From Phaseolus vulgaris (taxonomy: Eukaryota > Streptophyta > Magnoliopsida > Fabales > Fabaceae): 64,000 nt of DNA. The number at the start of each line of letters is the position of its first letter. Within the stretch, counting starts at the first letter, position 1. The DNA lies in contig NC_023756.2 in the NCBI RefSeq assembly GCF_000499845.2, forward strand, positions 39,370,579 through 39,434,578, written 5' to 3'. Of this stretch, positions 25,993-38,449 are shown in pieces. The position numbers were made by a program, and so were the translations under genes. The notes beneath the pieces are model-generated. The model was not told the DNA's origin and did not search any database. It saw only the letters and a list, made by a program, of their open reading frames with translations.

Positions 25993-28743
25993 GGAAAGTT
26001 TAGTAAATATGTGTAGAATAAAGTGTTAAATTGGTGTGCTTATAAGAATTGTTAGAAGAGAAATTAAAATATTAATGAATTGAAGAAATGGAGACATCCA
26101 TAGATGATATAATAGCATGTGAAGAAACAAATTTTTGTTAATACACTATATTCTCCATTTTGCACCTTCACTATTGGTTTGGTCAAGGGACCAATGGAGG
26201 AGGCACATTTGTTATGGTTGCATTCAAAAAGCAAGTTGTGACCACTCTTGAAAATACCATATTTGTCCATTTTTTCTAGCAAGGTGGGACGACTTTTAAT
26301 AGGTTAAAATAAAAAAAATGTTTTTTATATTTCATTAAAGAGGATATAATGAGTTTCAATGTATATAAATAATTTATCTTCTAAAAAATTAATCAAATTA
26401 CCACTTTAAAGTAACCGTCTTTTATATTTTTATATTAAAAAAATTAGGAATTTTTTATTTGAGCGTTCAATATCCATTATTATTTTATTATATAAAAGTT
26501 TAAATTTTTTTATAGATTCATTAACAATTATTATTATCTATAAAATTTGACATACATTGTACCTATTTTTCAAGTTATTAGATGACATTATTTAACTTGG
26601 CTGAAAATTGGTTATGTATATATGTTTGATGTAAAGTATAGTGGTCTCCTAAAATTTATATACATGTATAGATTAGTTTAATTCTTAAAATTGACATAAT
26701 TATCATTGCAGTATATTAGTATAATTCTTAAAATTGACATAATTATCATGATAGTACATCTATTAGTACGAAAAAAATTATCTTAAATAGTTTATATAAT
26801 ATTAATTTAAAAAAAAATTATGTAAAAATTAATATATAATTGATTTTGAAAGTCATTAATTACGAGTCAATATTTCATATTGGTTAAAAGTATAATTAAT
26901 GTTGAAAGTCATTAAAACAAGATTTTTATTGCTTTTCACTTTGTATAGTGTAAACTTTTTCTTCTCTCTATATTCTTCTTTAATCATTTCTTCCTTTAAC
27001 ATGACGTTGTTAATGTTTTTGTTATCCAACTCACATTTTATGATAGAAAATATTTTAATTTCATCACTTCGTATTGCACTTTCTTTTACTCTCTTGTTGT
27101 TCTTGAGTCTTTCATCTGTTCTCTTTGTTGATTTTTTTCTACAATAAACTATGTCAGCAACATATGAGATTTTGATTCATATAAGTGGTTAAATAACAAA
27201 TATGATAATTTTATTGATTAATTTAGTAATGGATGAGATGAAAAAGATGATTTTTATCACTTTCAATATTATTTAATATATAAATATTTTCACATCAATT
27301 AGATAACCAATTATAATATTAGTTTTAACTAATGTAATATATATATTATGCAATAGTACCTTCAATCTCAAGTTAAAACAAAACAAAAGGTTGTAACCTT
27401 AATATAGTACATATGGATATTTTTTTTATCAGCTAATACAATTAACAATGGAGTTCAGTGCATATATGCTTATACTATATATTAAACAACTAAACAATTA
27501 ATTTAATTTTTTAAACTTTTTTCTTCTGAATTTTATTTCATGATTATCTTTCTTAAAATAGAAAGTTAATGCTCTAATTTGATAATTTTTTTGGATGGTG
27601 ACGCTGTAAAACTATTGATGTTGAGAGATATGGTTTTAATGGTGTGCATCCACAACATTGATGTGAGTGTTAGGTGGTGGTGGTGGGGAGCAAAACTTAG
27701 TGTCCAACCAGCAGCGACCATCAATCTCAAACGTTGGTTCATGTTTTTCAGTCATACATTGTACGTTCAAAAAGAGCATGATACCATCAACTTTAGGATT
27801 ATTTTTTTAATAAATATATATTATAAGTATAAAACTTTTAACAGCTTTCGTGAAAAAAATTGTGTATGATACAATGATTTATAATTATGTGATACTATAA
27901 AATATTTTATATTGTTAATACAGTACTTAAAACAATGTTAATAAATAATTTAAAGAGCTTAGTTGAACAATAGTGCAGAGTAAAGAAACCTTTTAAGGTA
28001 AACTAATATAATAAAACATATCAATTAAAATATATTCATCACCTAATTTTTTATATTACCACACATTTTCAATCCAGATAACATCAACACCCATTTAGAA
28101 TAAGTTATAGCAAATACAAATTATAATTGACTCATTATCCAAGACTATAGGAAGTTTTGACTTCTTAATGATATTAGAGTAATTATTATTTTTTATTATT
28201 GGTAAAAATAACTTTAATTTCCTATGTCAAGGTTGTTTCTTGCACTACTATAAAAATTATTATGTAATATTTTTTTTTTAAAATTTTCACCACTTGATAA
28301 TTTATGTGATTTAAATTATTAATAAAATAAAAATATTTTATTTTCTTAAAAAGTTCTTAAATTAATGCCATAACCAGTATCAAACTTTTCTCAACCAAAC
28401 CATCTCATGACATACATATATTTTAATTATACACATAAATTCAACACTTCTCTCTCTCTCTCTCTCTTTATATATATATATAATCTATTAGATAATAACA
28501 CTTTATATGTTTTACAACTAGAGCAAAATAAAGCCAAAATGACATGTTTTTTAAGTCGGTTAACAAAAAAATTAATGGAAACTTATGCAGTGAAAAATCT
28601 ATAAAATTGTGCAACTTTTCGATGTTGGTTGGAGAACGTGTAGAAAGTGCTTCTATGTCAATTAATATTTCAGTAGATTAGAATTAAAAGAGAAACTTGT
28701 CATGATTCAAATGGAATTCAAACTAAGTTATGATGATTAGTTA
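25993..28743. other. AT-rich intergenic sequence with microsatellites
   Basis: No gene is supported. A CT/TA compound microsatellite occurs at about 28448-28482. Short direct similarities (for example the repeated TTCTTAAAATTGACATAATTA near 26688-26745) suggest small local duplications. Confidence 0.45.
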
Positions 28744-30415
28744 CTAGGAATGACAATAGAGCGGAGTAAGTTTGACTTTCACTATCTCATTTTTATTTAT
28801 TTTTATTTTTAGAGTAAAAATGTATCTTTATCTTACGGGTATGAACGGATGTGAGTTTGACTATCTCATTTTTATCTTTGAAGTAAAAATTTATCCTTAT
28901 CTCCATCCTTATATCTAACGAATATGAATTTTTTTGTCTCATCTTCATCCCCATTAGGAAATGGGTATACCAACCCCTTTATTGTTCTAAATATTAATTA
29001 AATAACTTTTTTTTATAAAAAGTAAAAATCACAATAAAGAAAACATGATATTATCAAGTATTTAATGTTAAAATGATACACCTTTTCTTTTCTCCAAACT
29101 CAAATATCAAGAAAGAAATTATAATTGTATAAATATCAAATGAGAGTATTAAAAAGGTCAAATAATTTTAGAAAAAAGTAAAAATGATCAAATGTATGAC
29201 CTAGAAATAAGTTAAAAATTTAAGAAGAAAAAAGAGATAATATGAGTTTTTTTAATATGAGTTTTTTTAGATTACTTAATAAATTAGAGATGTTTTTGTA
29301 ATTTAAAAATAGAACAAATATGAGGACAAGAATAGGTATTGAGATGAGTATGGGGATGAGACGGATATGTACACACTCATCCGTGTCTCCATACTTGATG
29401 TGAGTTGATTTTAAGAGTTTTCATTTAGGTGACACTTTAGTTTTAGGATTGAGGTTTTTAGGCAATTATGAGTGAAAAACCTAAGGAAAATCTCCACTGG
29501 ACATTAACTTAACCAAGTGGTTAAGTAGATGTGAAGGTTCATTTCACAAAGGCAAAAAGAAAAGATAATTATAAAGTGACAATGATGACAAGAATAGGTG
29601 CGAAATTTAAGCATGGAAAGCAAGAGTAAATGACAATATCCGAACAGACTTAAAGAAACCAAACAAGAACATATTTATGAATAGAATGGAATGACAAATG
29701 AAAAGGAAAGATGAAGGAGTAAGGAAGCTTATGAGAATGGAGTTGAGAAAGTGATCACGCCACTTGGAGGATGAATTTACTCCAAGATAAGTGTTGGCAA
29801 GCCTCACTTGAGAGCTCTCAAAACTCACAAGATAAGACTAAAGACTAAGAGGAACAAGCCTCACTAATCATCACACAAATTGTGCAGAGTAATTTTTCTT
29901 CTATTCAATTCAACTTGTAAATAAAATGAGGGAGGCCTCCTATTTATAAGAGGAGAAGCCTTGGAGAACAAGTAGTGAGGGTAGGAAGGGAAAGGGAAAT
30001 GTGGTGTGGCCTAGGTCATTGACTAAGGTCAATGCCGCACCATCATCCTATAGTTCTAGAAGCTAGGTTAAGCTTCCTCCCTTACAAGGCTTCATGATCT
30101 AAAAACTAGGCACCCCCCCCCCCCATTTGTACTAAACGACACCTACTCTACTGAAATTAGAAATAGGGAAACCAACTGATGCTCAACACCCAAAGTCTGT
30201 GCTTTGCTCCTAGTAATCCTTTGAGGTATGGTGGGTGCTGAGGTCATGGGTTGAGCCTGGTCAGTAGGCGCCCTCTCTCCTAGGTCCTCATCAATACCCA
30301 ATTCGAGTATAATCTATACCTATACATATACATACTCAATATAACGATTGCTCGTCAAAATTGGGTCAGGTTCAGACAATACACGTGGAACGAGTTCATT
30401 TACCATCTCTACTAG
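28744..30415. repeat. Putative dispersed repeat interrupted by an LTR
   Basis: The segment starts CTAGGAATGACAATAGAGCGG-like and ends ACCATCTCTACTAG; the reverse complement of the end (CTAGTAGAGATGGTAAATGA) is a loose match to the start. Inside, phrases such as GATGAGTATGGGGATGAGACGG and CATCCCCATTAGGAAATGGG resemble a common plant non-autonomous repeat with poorly conserved ends. The probable solo LTR at 29396-30293 splits it. The call rests on pattern similarity, not on a clean target duplication. Confidence 0.4.
29396..30293. mobile_element. Probable solo LTR, 898 bp, nested
   Basis: The element begins TGATGTGAGTTG and ends GGTCCTCATCA, so the termini are inverted (TGATG...CATCA). Flanking 5-mers are ATACT and ATACC, a possible target duplication with one mismatch. 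A TATA-like CCTATTTATAAGAGG at about 29938-29952, inside GC-richer sequence, fits an LTR promoter. A C12 run sits at 30113-30124. No gag/pol adjoins it. Confidence 0.6.
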
Positions 30416-33400
30416 TTATGTCACTCAAGCAACGAGTTAACAACTTGAACAAGACTTAAGGAGTAATATTTAATGTTATGAAAGAAAATCACCACTCAAG
30501 CAACTAATGGTTCACTCAAATTGTATTTGGTTATTTGAGCAAAAGAGACATTAAGACAATTTTCTCTCTTGTGAGAGTTAGGTCATTCAAATGCTCAAAT
30601 TGTCACTCAAGTGATAATGTGTGAATGCTCAAACGCAAATGAGACACTTAAATGAGAGAGAGGTTAAACCATTTATCTCTCATCTTGAATGAATGACACT
30701 TAAACACCACAATGGTCACTAAAATGGTGTTCCTTTGCATGTAAAAATATGTTTTGAGAGTGATTAAAAGATTCATTATTAAAAAGTATATTATGGAGTT
30801 GGTTTAGAATGATGGAATGAATTGGGATGTGAATATAAAATGAATTGTGGCTTGATTGAAAAGTAAATGTTACCTTTTATGCAATCCAAACTTGATAGTG
30901 ATTGTAGTCTTTAACAACATTGGAACTTATATATTACTGGTAATAGTCCTGACTCCACTAATAATCTATAATTAAGATATCAAGTGTTGTAAAGTTGAAA
31001 AAGATTTTTGCATCAGGCTTCATAGAGTAGATGCAATGAACTACCTTAACTATATCAAGGTTCTTGCATTAAACTTTAAGGAGTAGGTGCAATGAAATTA
31101 TACTCTGTGGACCAATATGTGAACTCTAAGAAATGAAATTTAAGCCTAACTCAACCTTACAAGCTGACTCATAAGGTAAGATTTGCACACCCACTTATAT
31201 ACTATGAAATATTCTTATCTCTAACCAATGAGAGATCTTCGACACACAATCCGCACATCGAGATTTGTCAACTCGTACATGAGACTATATATTTATAGAT
31301 GATCCAATTACGGGTGACATGATAAGTCCAATAAACTCTCATTAGGATAGACTTTAAATGAGTCTGATACCATATTAAAATAAAGAAAAAAGAGATAAAA
31401 TTCCTTGTGCATTGAACACATGGTAGTTAGAACTGTTCGAATCGTAAGATTCAAATCACGATTTGAATCAAAACTTGACTTTGTCGATTCAGTTCGAAAG
31501 ATGAATTTTTTTGGGTGTGAATCGTGACATGAATCGAGTGAAGCGTGTGATTCTCGATTCTATTTCATTATTTCCAATTCAATCAAATTCTGGAAAAATC
31601 TCAAAACTTAATAAAGAAAATGAAAAGTCATAAAAAGAGACAATCAATTTACCAATAAATCAAGTCAAGAACGACGATGGATAAGAGAAGAGAAGAAGAA
31701 GAAATGTGAGGAACACAAAAAAAAAATATAAATTTATTGGCACCGGAGCAAATGAGAAGAAGAACCGTGAAAAAAAAAAAGAGTGAGAAACACGGAAAAA
31801 AGTTCAGTCACGAAAGAAAAGGGAGGTTCATTAGATAAGATAAAAAAGAAGAAGAAGGGTCACGAGAAGAAGATCTCGGAAGAAGAAAAATTTATTTAGT
31901 AAAATAATTGTTGAACCATGTTTTTAATATTTTAACCACACCTAATATGAACCATTTTTTAAAAGACTAAACACCTTTTAGAAAAGCTGAAACATCTTTC
32001 AAAAAAGTGAACCATCTTTCAGTAAGACTAACCCACCTTTTAAAAAACCTGAACCATTTTTTTATTTTATTTTTTATATATTTTTTAAAAACTATATTTT
32101 AAAATAAAATTGTTTATGTTATTTTTACTTTTTTTATAAATAATTATTCAAGTTTTTGTTTCTTTTATTTTTTTATATAAAATTATTTTAGTACTTTTTT
32201 AATTTTATTATATAAGATTTATTTATATAATTTATTTTTATTTAAAAATATATTATATTTTATTTATTATGTATCTTATTATTCATAATAAGATTTAATT
32301 CATAATTAAAAAATAAAAAAACAATTTATATTCGAATTTTGATTCTACAATGATTGAATATATTAGGTTATGTTTATATATATATATATATATATTTATA
32401 AAATATAGTGTGAGAGGAAAACTAACAGAACAATACTAAAAATTTATACAATGTCATACTTACATGACTAAAAACATATCTAAAAAAAACTAAAATGACA
32501 AAAATATAAAGAAACCAAAATCGTAAATTAATTACTAAAAAATCAAAATTATAAGTGCATCTAATATATTTAATATATGAGTTAAATTAAATTGGAGATG
32601 TTTTTAATAATAAATTACATTAGTATATACTATTATATACTATATAAACTTACATTATTGTCTAAATAATTAATGCTTCGTTAACATTAAAACTAAACTC
32701 ACCTAACCACGGTTATGTGCAGGACAATGATGGTTTTCTGATAATGAAAGGGCCTACCAATTAATCAACGACAAAATAGATATTTAATTAATTAAATATT
32801 CTAAACTGTAAGTCAAATTTAACAATATAAACATTAATGGGTCTGTAAATATCTACAGACAAAGTATTATCAATTTGACAGTGAGACTTTTCTATGTTCA
32901 AGCCAACATCATATTTTCGAATCTTTTTTTTTTTCTTTTAAGATCAGGCATAATTTTATTGTAAGGTGACAGTGACAAGCACTAATAGTCAAATTGTAAT
33001 GATAATGAACACAATCATTAAGAAAAAAAATTGTCATTTTTTCCCAATAAACTAAAGGCTAATAATAATGTCAACTGTAGTTTGTGGTGTCTCATTTGAA
33101 GACCTATTACAAATTTTATCAATCATTAAAAATTGGCATATTTTAAAATTAACATAACTTGGCAAAGTTCCCATATATTCTAACATAATTGCCTTTTGAT
33201 AACTAGGTTTTAACACAATCTTCATTAGGTTTAGGATGCTGAGTAGTTTCTTCATTCTTGCATTATTTAGAAGCTTTTTTAGGGTTTGATGAAGAGAAGA
33301 AATGGAGTAGAGTTAGGGTTTGATACCAAGTTCATTCCTTAATTGTGTGAAGCAATGAATGGAGGATTGGGCACAACTAAATTAGGGTAGATATATAGTT

Positions 33401-34060
33401 TGTTGGTTGTCTTTTCTATTTAAAATTTTAATATTTGTTAATTATAAAACATCTTGGATGTTTTTTTCTTTTTTTTATACAATTTCAAAATATTTTCTTA
33501 AAGAAATTAAATACAAAAATTACAAATTAGTTCATATATAAACTAATTTTAATTTATGAACAAAATTATTTATTTTCTTTATTTTTCTCTTTTAAATGTT
33601 GAAAATTTGTTCAATCAAATCCTTACAGATTACTTAGTTTAATTATTTTTTAGTTTATATTGTAACGTTGCATTTAATATAACCATATTAGTTCTGGTTA
33701 TGTAACTATATAACTTATATATACTATATTTTATACCTCAATAGAACTTGAGAACTTGAAAACTAAAATAATTAAAAAAAAATAGATTTATGTAGTTGCA
33801 ATCTCTTTGTATCAAGTATGGTCATAACAGTTTATACATAGATAAAATTGAATTTATATTGTAAATTCTTTTCATGTTTAATTTTTTTTAGATTTAGAAA
33901 TATATCCCACAATTTAGAATCTATATATCATTATAGATAGTGCATTCCAAAATATATTTCCCAATTTAGAAATACATTATGGATTATGCAATCCAAAACG
34001 TATATATTAATTTTTAAAAAAAATCATTCATTGTTCGTTATTATTGTTGCCATATATATG
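30416..34060. other. Repeat-rich intergenic sequence without a supported gene
   Basis: The segment at about 31140-31380 belongs to a dispersed family (CTCAACCTTACAAGCTGACTC, CACTTATATACTATGAAAT) also seen near 37230-37400 and 63755-63830. The segment at 31430-31570 is rich in imperfect palindromes of AATCACGATTTGAATC type, as in a decayed foldback element. A TA microsatellite lies at about 32376-32394. The rest is AT-rich. Confidence 0.45.
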
Positions 34061-34117
34061 GTCAAGACCAGAGATGGATAATCATCGCAAGCGCAATTTG
34101 AACAAAGACTGATAACG

Positions 34118-34309
34118 TTGATCCGTAAAAGGGATAGGGAAGAAGTTGTCACAATCATTGATGGTGATGTGTTGTCACCTTCTGCTACAAAAGAGCATGA
34201 GGAAGTTGGAGTAGGATTTTCTGGCGGACTTGTTGATACATTGTTGCTGCAAAGTTACACCGATCACATGCTTGTAGACTATGGGAGGAATAGGATTAAG
34301 GGGAACTAA
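34118..34309 (+). pseudogene. Possible plant-mobile-domain (PMD)-like gene fragment
   Basis: A 63-codon open stretch contains GFSGGLVDTLLLQSYTDHML. This recalls the GGP-D-S-L-L-SY-DHVA motif near the start of transposon-derived plant mobile domain proteins. The frame stops before the rest of the domain, and the downstream sequence to about 34670 only loosely hints at further coding in broken frames. The fragment is therefore at most a relic. The identification rests on one short motif and could be wrong. Confidence 0.3.
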
Positions 34310-34675
34310 ATTTGATCTCCCATGGATGCAAGCTAAGTAAGTTTGGGATCCCTCATCCCTACATACATCCTTGGTGAACGAAGATCGACCGTATGTACTG
34401 TCATGTCATTGATCACATAGTTCAGATGATGGTCAAACACGATCATTGTCACTACACGAGCATGTTTGTCTAGTGAGTTATTTCTATTCTTATATTACCT
34501 TTTTTTTTATATTTTACAAGTGCCTAATGCACTAGTTCAATGAATGCAACGTATATTCAAGATAATCATCGATATTTTGCCACACATGATCGATTGTGGA
34601 CATTTATTTTAGCGTGGGACGAAATCCTCAATGCATTGCATTTAACCTGGGGTGTTACTGATGAGGGGGCGTTTA

Positions 34676-35942
34676 TGTAACACCCAAAAAATACATCTAA
34701 TTATTACAATACAAGTTTTACATGTTTCTCTATGAGCTTAGATTTTTTCAAAACATTCCTAATACATGATTAAGACTTATAGATATAAATATTTATAATT
34801 CATAGCTCAAAACAAAACTCTAAAGCCTTTTAGGCTCTCCTGCACCTGTATGATCGTCTGGTCGTGTACATAGTATAGTCATCGTAGTTCACAATACAAC
34901 AAGAAAAACAAGTGAAAATAAAATTTTATAATATACACAATTCAATCAGAAGAGCAAACCAAATTACATGAATCAATTTCTCAATTATTCAATTTTTTTC
35001 AAATCCCAACATAAAATAATCACATAAATCCCACATGGATCTACACATCCAGGATATTCAACAAATAAAATAACAATTAACGTCTTCTAGAAGAACCGTA
35101 TTAAGTAAGTCCTACCATATACTAACACCTAATCCAATACCCAAGACTTAGATTACCAGTGAATCCAAGAGAAAAGATCAGGGTAAGTTCAATACAAACC
35201 CAAGTCGTTCATCTCATATGTCACGGTGTGCATGAACTCCCCCATCAACTACTCACCACATGATATCTTAGTCTATGTGACTTAGATCATCAGTGAAACT
35301 AGGAGATCTTTGTTACCACATTTACATCAATACTTAATACACAAACAAACATCAGTTCATACGTTATCCCAAATGCATGACTTCAATTTCATACAATTTT
35401 CATCATACAATATCATTCAAAATGAAATCCACAACATTCAAAAGCCTATTTAACATAAAAAATAACACTTAAATACTAAACCATCATAATCTAATATTTC
35501 TACAAGTTTAAACAATATATAAACAAACAAAATCCCTACAAGATAAATTGAATATTGGGACCATGTCCCCTCCACATCTAGATCTTCTAGCCTAGGGTAC
35601 TATTAAAAACTAAAATTAGCTTCCCTTACCTATCTAGGAACCTTTAGCAAGTTATCCAAATATCACCAAAATTCATCTTATGATAAAACAAGTTAAGAGG
35701 AACATTTTTCTCAACATTGATGGCTAAATTCTAAGGAAAAACATCTTTAGAGTAAAAATCAACTTACTCTATTTGAAATTTGATCGGGTAGAAATGTACC
35801 CTGACTTCTTAGCTATAACCTGGCGTGACCAGATTTTGGAATTAATGAGGTATGTGAGAAAAATTGAAGAGAGAAAGGAGAGAAAGGGAAGGGAGAGAGA
35901 AAGGATAAGAGGGCCTATTACCTTTTCTTTACCGGGGTTACA
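34676..35942. mobile_element. Putative terminal-repeat element (TGTAACACCC...GGGGTTACA)
   Basis: The left end TGTAACACCC and right end CCGGGGTTACA are imperfect inverted repeats, and the immediately flanking 5-mers are GTTTA and ATTTA. The interior is non-coding and contains ACCATATACTAACACC, CACGGTGTGCATGAAC and related text. A diverged version of this text recurs around 49975-50240, so this is a dispersed element. The class (solo LTR or MULE-like) is undetermined. Confidence 0.5.
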
Positions 35943-37610
35943 ATTTATACCAAACGTCCACAGGTGAACGAAGTAGGTGATAGGGACATAGTTCTAGTAA
36001 CTTAGGTTTTGTATTTTTAAATTTAACAATAATATTATATACAAAATTGATTATTTCATAATGTTTATTTTTAGTGAATATCATTTCTATTAAAAAAATG
36101 CATTTCTTTTAAATAAATGATTTGTGTTTAAAATATAAAAAAATACTCTTTATAATAAATTATTACATTTGAAATGAACTCAAATAAAATATAAATATAT
36201 TTAAAAAATTAAAAAATAATGCATATCAGAATGTACATATGAAATACAAAAAATCATTCTAAAATATACAAGTATTCTTAATTATATATATTTCAATATA
36301 CATCTTTTTTCTTTCAAATTACATATTTTGAAATATAACTTGAAAATAGATTTTCAAATTTTATGGGGATGCAAAATATAAAACCTCCAAAGAAGAACTC
36401 AAGCTTGACCAATGATGCATGAGAGGAAAGAGTAAGCATGAAGCGTGACTCCTATTTTTAACTAATAGAAGATTTTTTTATTTTATTTTTTTAATCAACC
36501 ATTACTTATCATTTAAACAACTAGTAATGTATTAGTTTATAAAGTTAGTTTTTGGCTGATTTTATATATATTATTCCGTAAGAGGAATCAATATAAGTTT
36601 TGCTCACACTCAATTATGCCTTGCTATAAATCATGCTAAAAATTTAACTCTTAGATATTATTATTTAGAGTAATACATTATAATAACTTTAAGTCGCTTT
36701 CAGATTTTCCTAAACTAATTTTACACTTTTTTTTTAACGATTACTCGTAGCATGGATGTAAGTATAATGTTTTTAGAACATAAGAAGTATATGTGTAATG
36801 TAAACATTTTTGTTAGTGTAATATTTTAAAAATAAATAAAAGGTTTGTGTAATTGTTTCTAAAGAAATTGGGATTAAGTCCAAGAAAATCTTAAGAAATA
36901 CTAGACCACTAAGAGGACTAACAATGCTAATATAAAAAATAAACTTAACTCCATAAGAAAATGCATTTCTAGGTTTACAAAATTTATAAAAGACGAAGAT
37001 CTAATTACCTTTGTTATTTCTTATGATTCCACCTATTACTACTACATCATGTTTAACGATACTCCATCGATATATAATTTAACAATGAGGAGAAGTTCAA
37101 GTATTACTCAAAGGCTGATTTTTTTTTTATAATGTTTCAACAATAATATCTTGATATAGTTTATTGAATACAATTTCATATGTCATGATAAAATAATATT
37201 ATTTTATTAATAAGAAGTAGATTTTTAAGTATAACTCAATCTTATAAAATCGGCTCATAAGATGAGATTTGCATTCACTATCCGATACCATATTAAGAAG
37301 CAACCTTTAAGTTCAACTCAATCTTATAAAACTAGTCATAAAGTAAAGTTTGCACCCACTTATATATTATGAAATGTTCTTATCTCTAGTATATGTGAGA
37401 TCCCAAACCTCTATCATTGTTAACTCCACCAAAAAATTGATAATATTCAAAATTAATTTCACATTAAAAAACTCAACAATTAAGAAGTTTAAGACTAGTC
37501 TTTAGTTTGTTTAAATTTGTATAGTCCCTTATGAAAAATTGTCTTAAATTTAACAAAACATTTTGAATCTAAGAGTTGGAATGTAATTTTACTTGATTTA
37601 TACTATTAGT
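35943..37610. other. AT-rich intergenic sequence with a duplicated dispersed repeat
   Basis: No gene is supported. Two adjacent degenerate copies of the AACTCAATCTTATAAAA / CACTTATATATTATGAAAT repeat lie at about 37225-37290 and 37310-37410. The remainder is AT-rich with no recognisable element. Confidence 0.45.
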
Positions 37611-38449
37611 CACTACAAGAAACAAGAAAAATAGTGTGGGTATTTGAGAGACACAAACAGGAAAAAGGTCACGCAAAATCGCTTTTAGTGTAGGTCCAAC
37701 TTCATAAATAAAATGGAAGCTAATGCCTTGGATGCTAACACTGTAGCGTAGGGCTGAACGACGTAGTTTCAGTGGGCTAAACCTACACAAAATGGAAGCA
37801 GTTTGCGGTGAGTTAAACCTATGCAAAAATGGACGCATTTTGAGTGGGCTAAACCTACACAATATGGACACATTTTGCATCCTTTTGTGTGCCCACAAAA
37901 TGAACCAAGTTGCCACAAAGTTTGAGGCTAGTGTTGTGTAGCCTACACTTCTTGGACACTAATTAAATTAAATTAAAATCATAAATGGGTTTAGCCGACA
38001 CAAAATGGAAATAATTTAAAATGTTGGTGTGGGTTATGCCCACACAAATTGCGAAATAAAAAACAATATCGGGTAGAAAGTTGCTTGAGTTTGAATATTT
38101 ATACTTGTAAATATATTTAAAAATCAAAATTGAAATTTAAAAAAAAAATTAATACCAGATTAAATTTGAATCAATTTTCAATGAATCTAAATTCAATTTA
38201 TGATAATGTAATACCTGTAATTCATTGTAATAAATAAATAAATAAATTTATAAACACCACCAAATTTACAAAAAATGTTGAATTCCAAACTGAAATGAAT
38301 ATTGAAATTGAATTATAACATGTGGTCAGTAATTGAAATCCAAATCATAATGAATTAAGCATGATAACACGAATGTCCTGTAATTAAAATCCAAAGCATA
38401 ACAAAAAATTGGATGTGAAAGTTGCATAGCACTTGATGTTTATCATTAC

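Noticed and set aside
26899..27147. 82-codon hydrophobic frame as a small membrane protein gene
   Set aside because: The Phe/Leu/Ser-rich text is what AT-rich DNA encodes by chance; there is no conserved motif or gene structure.
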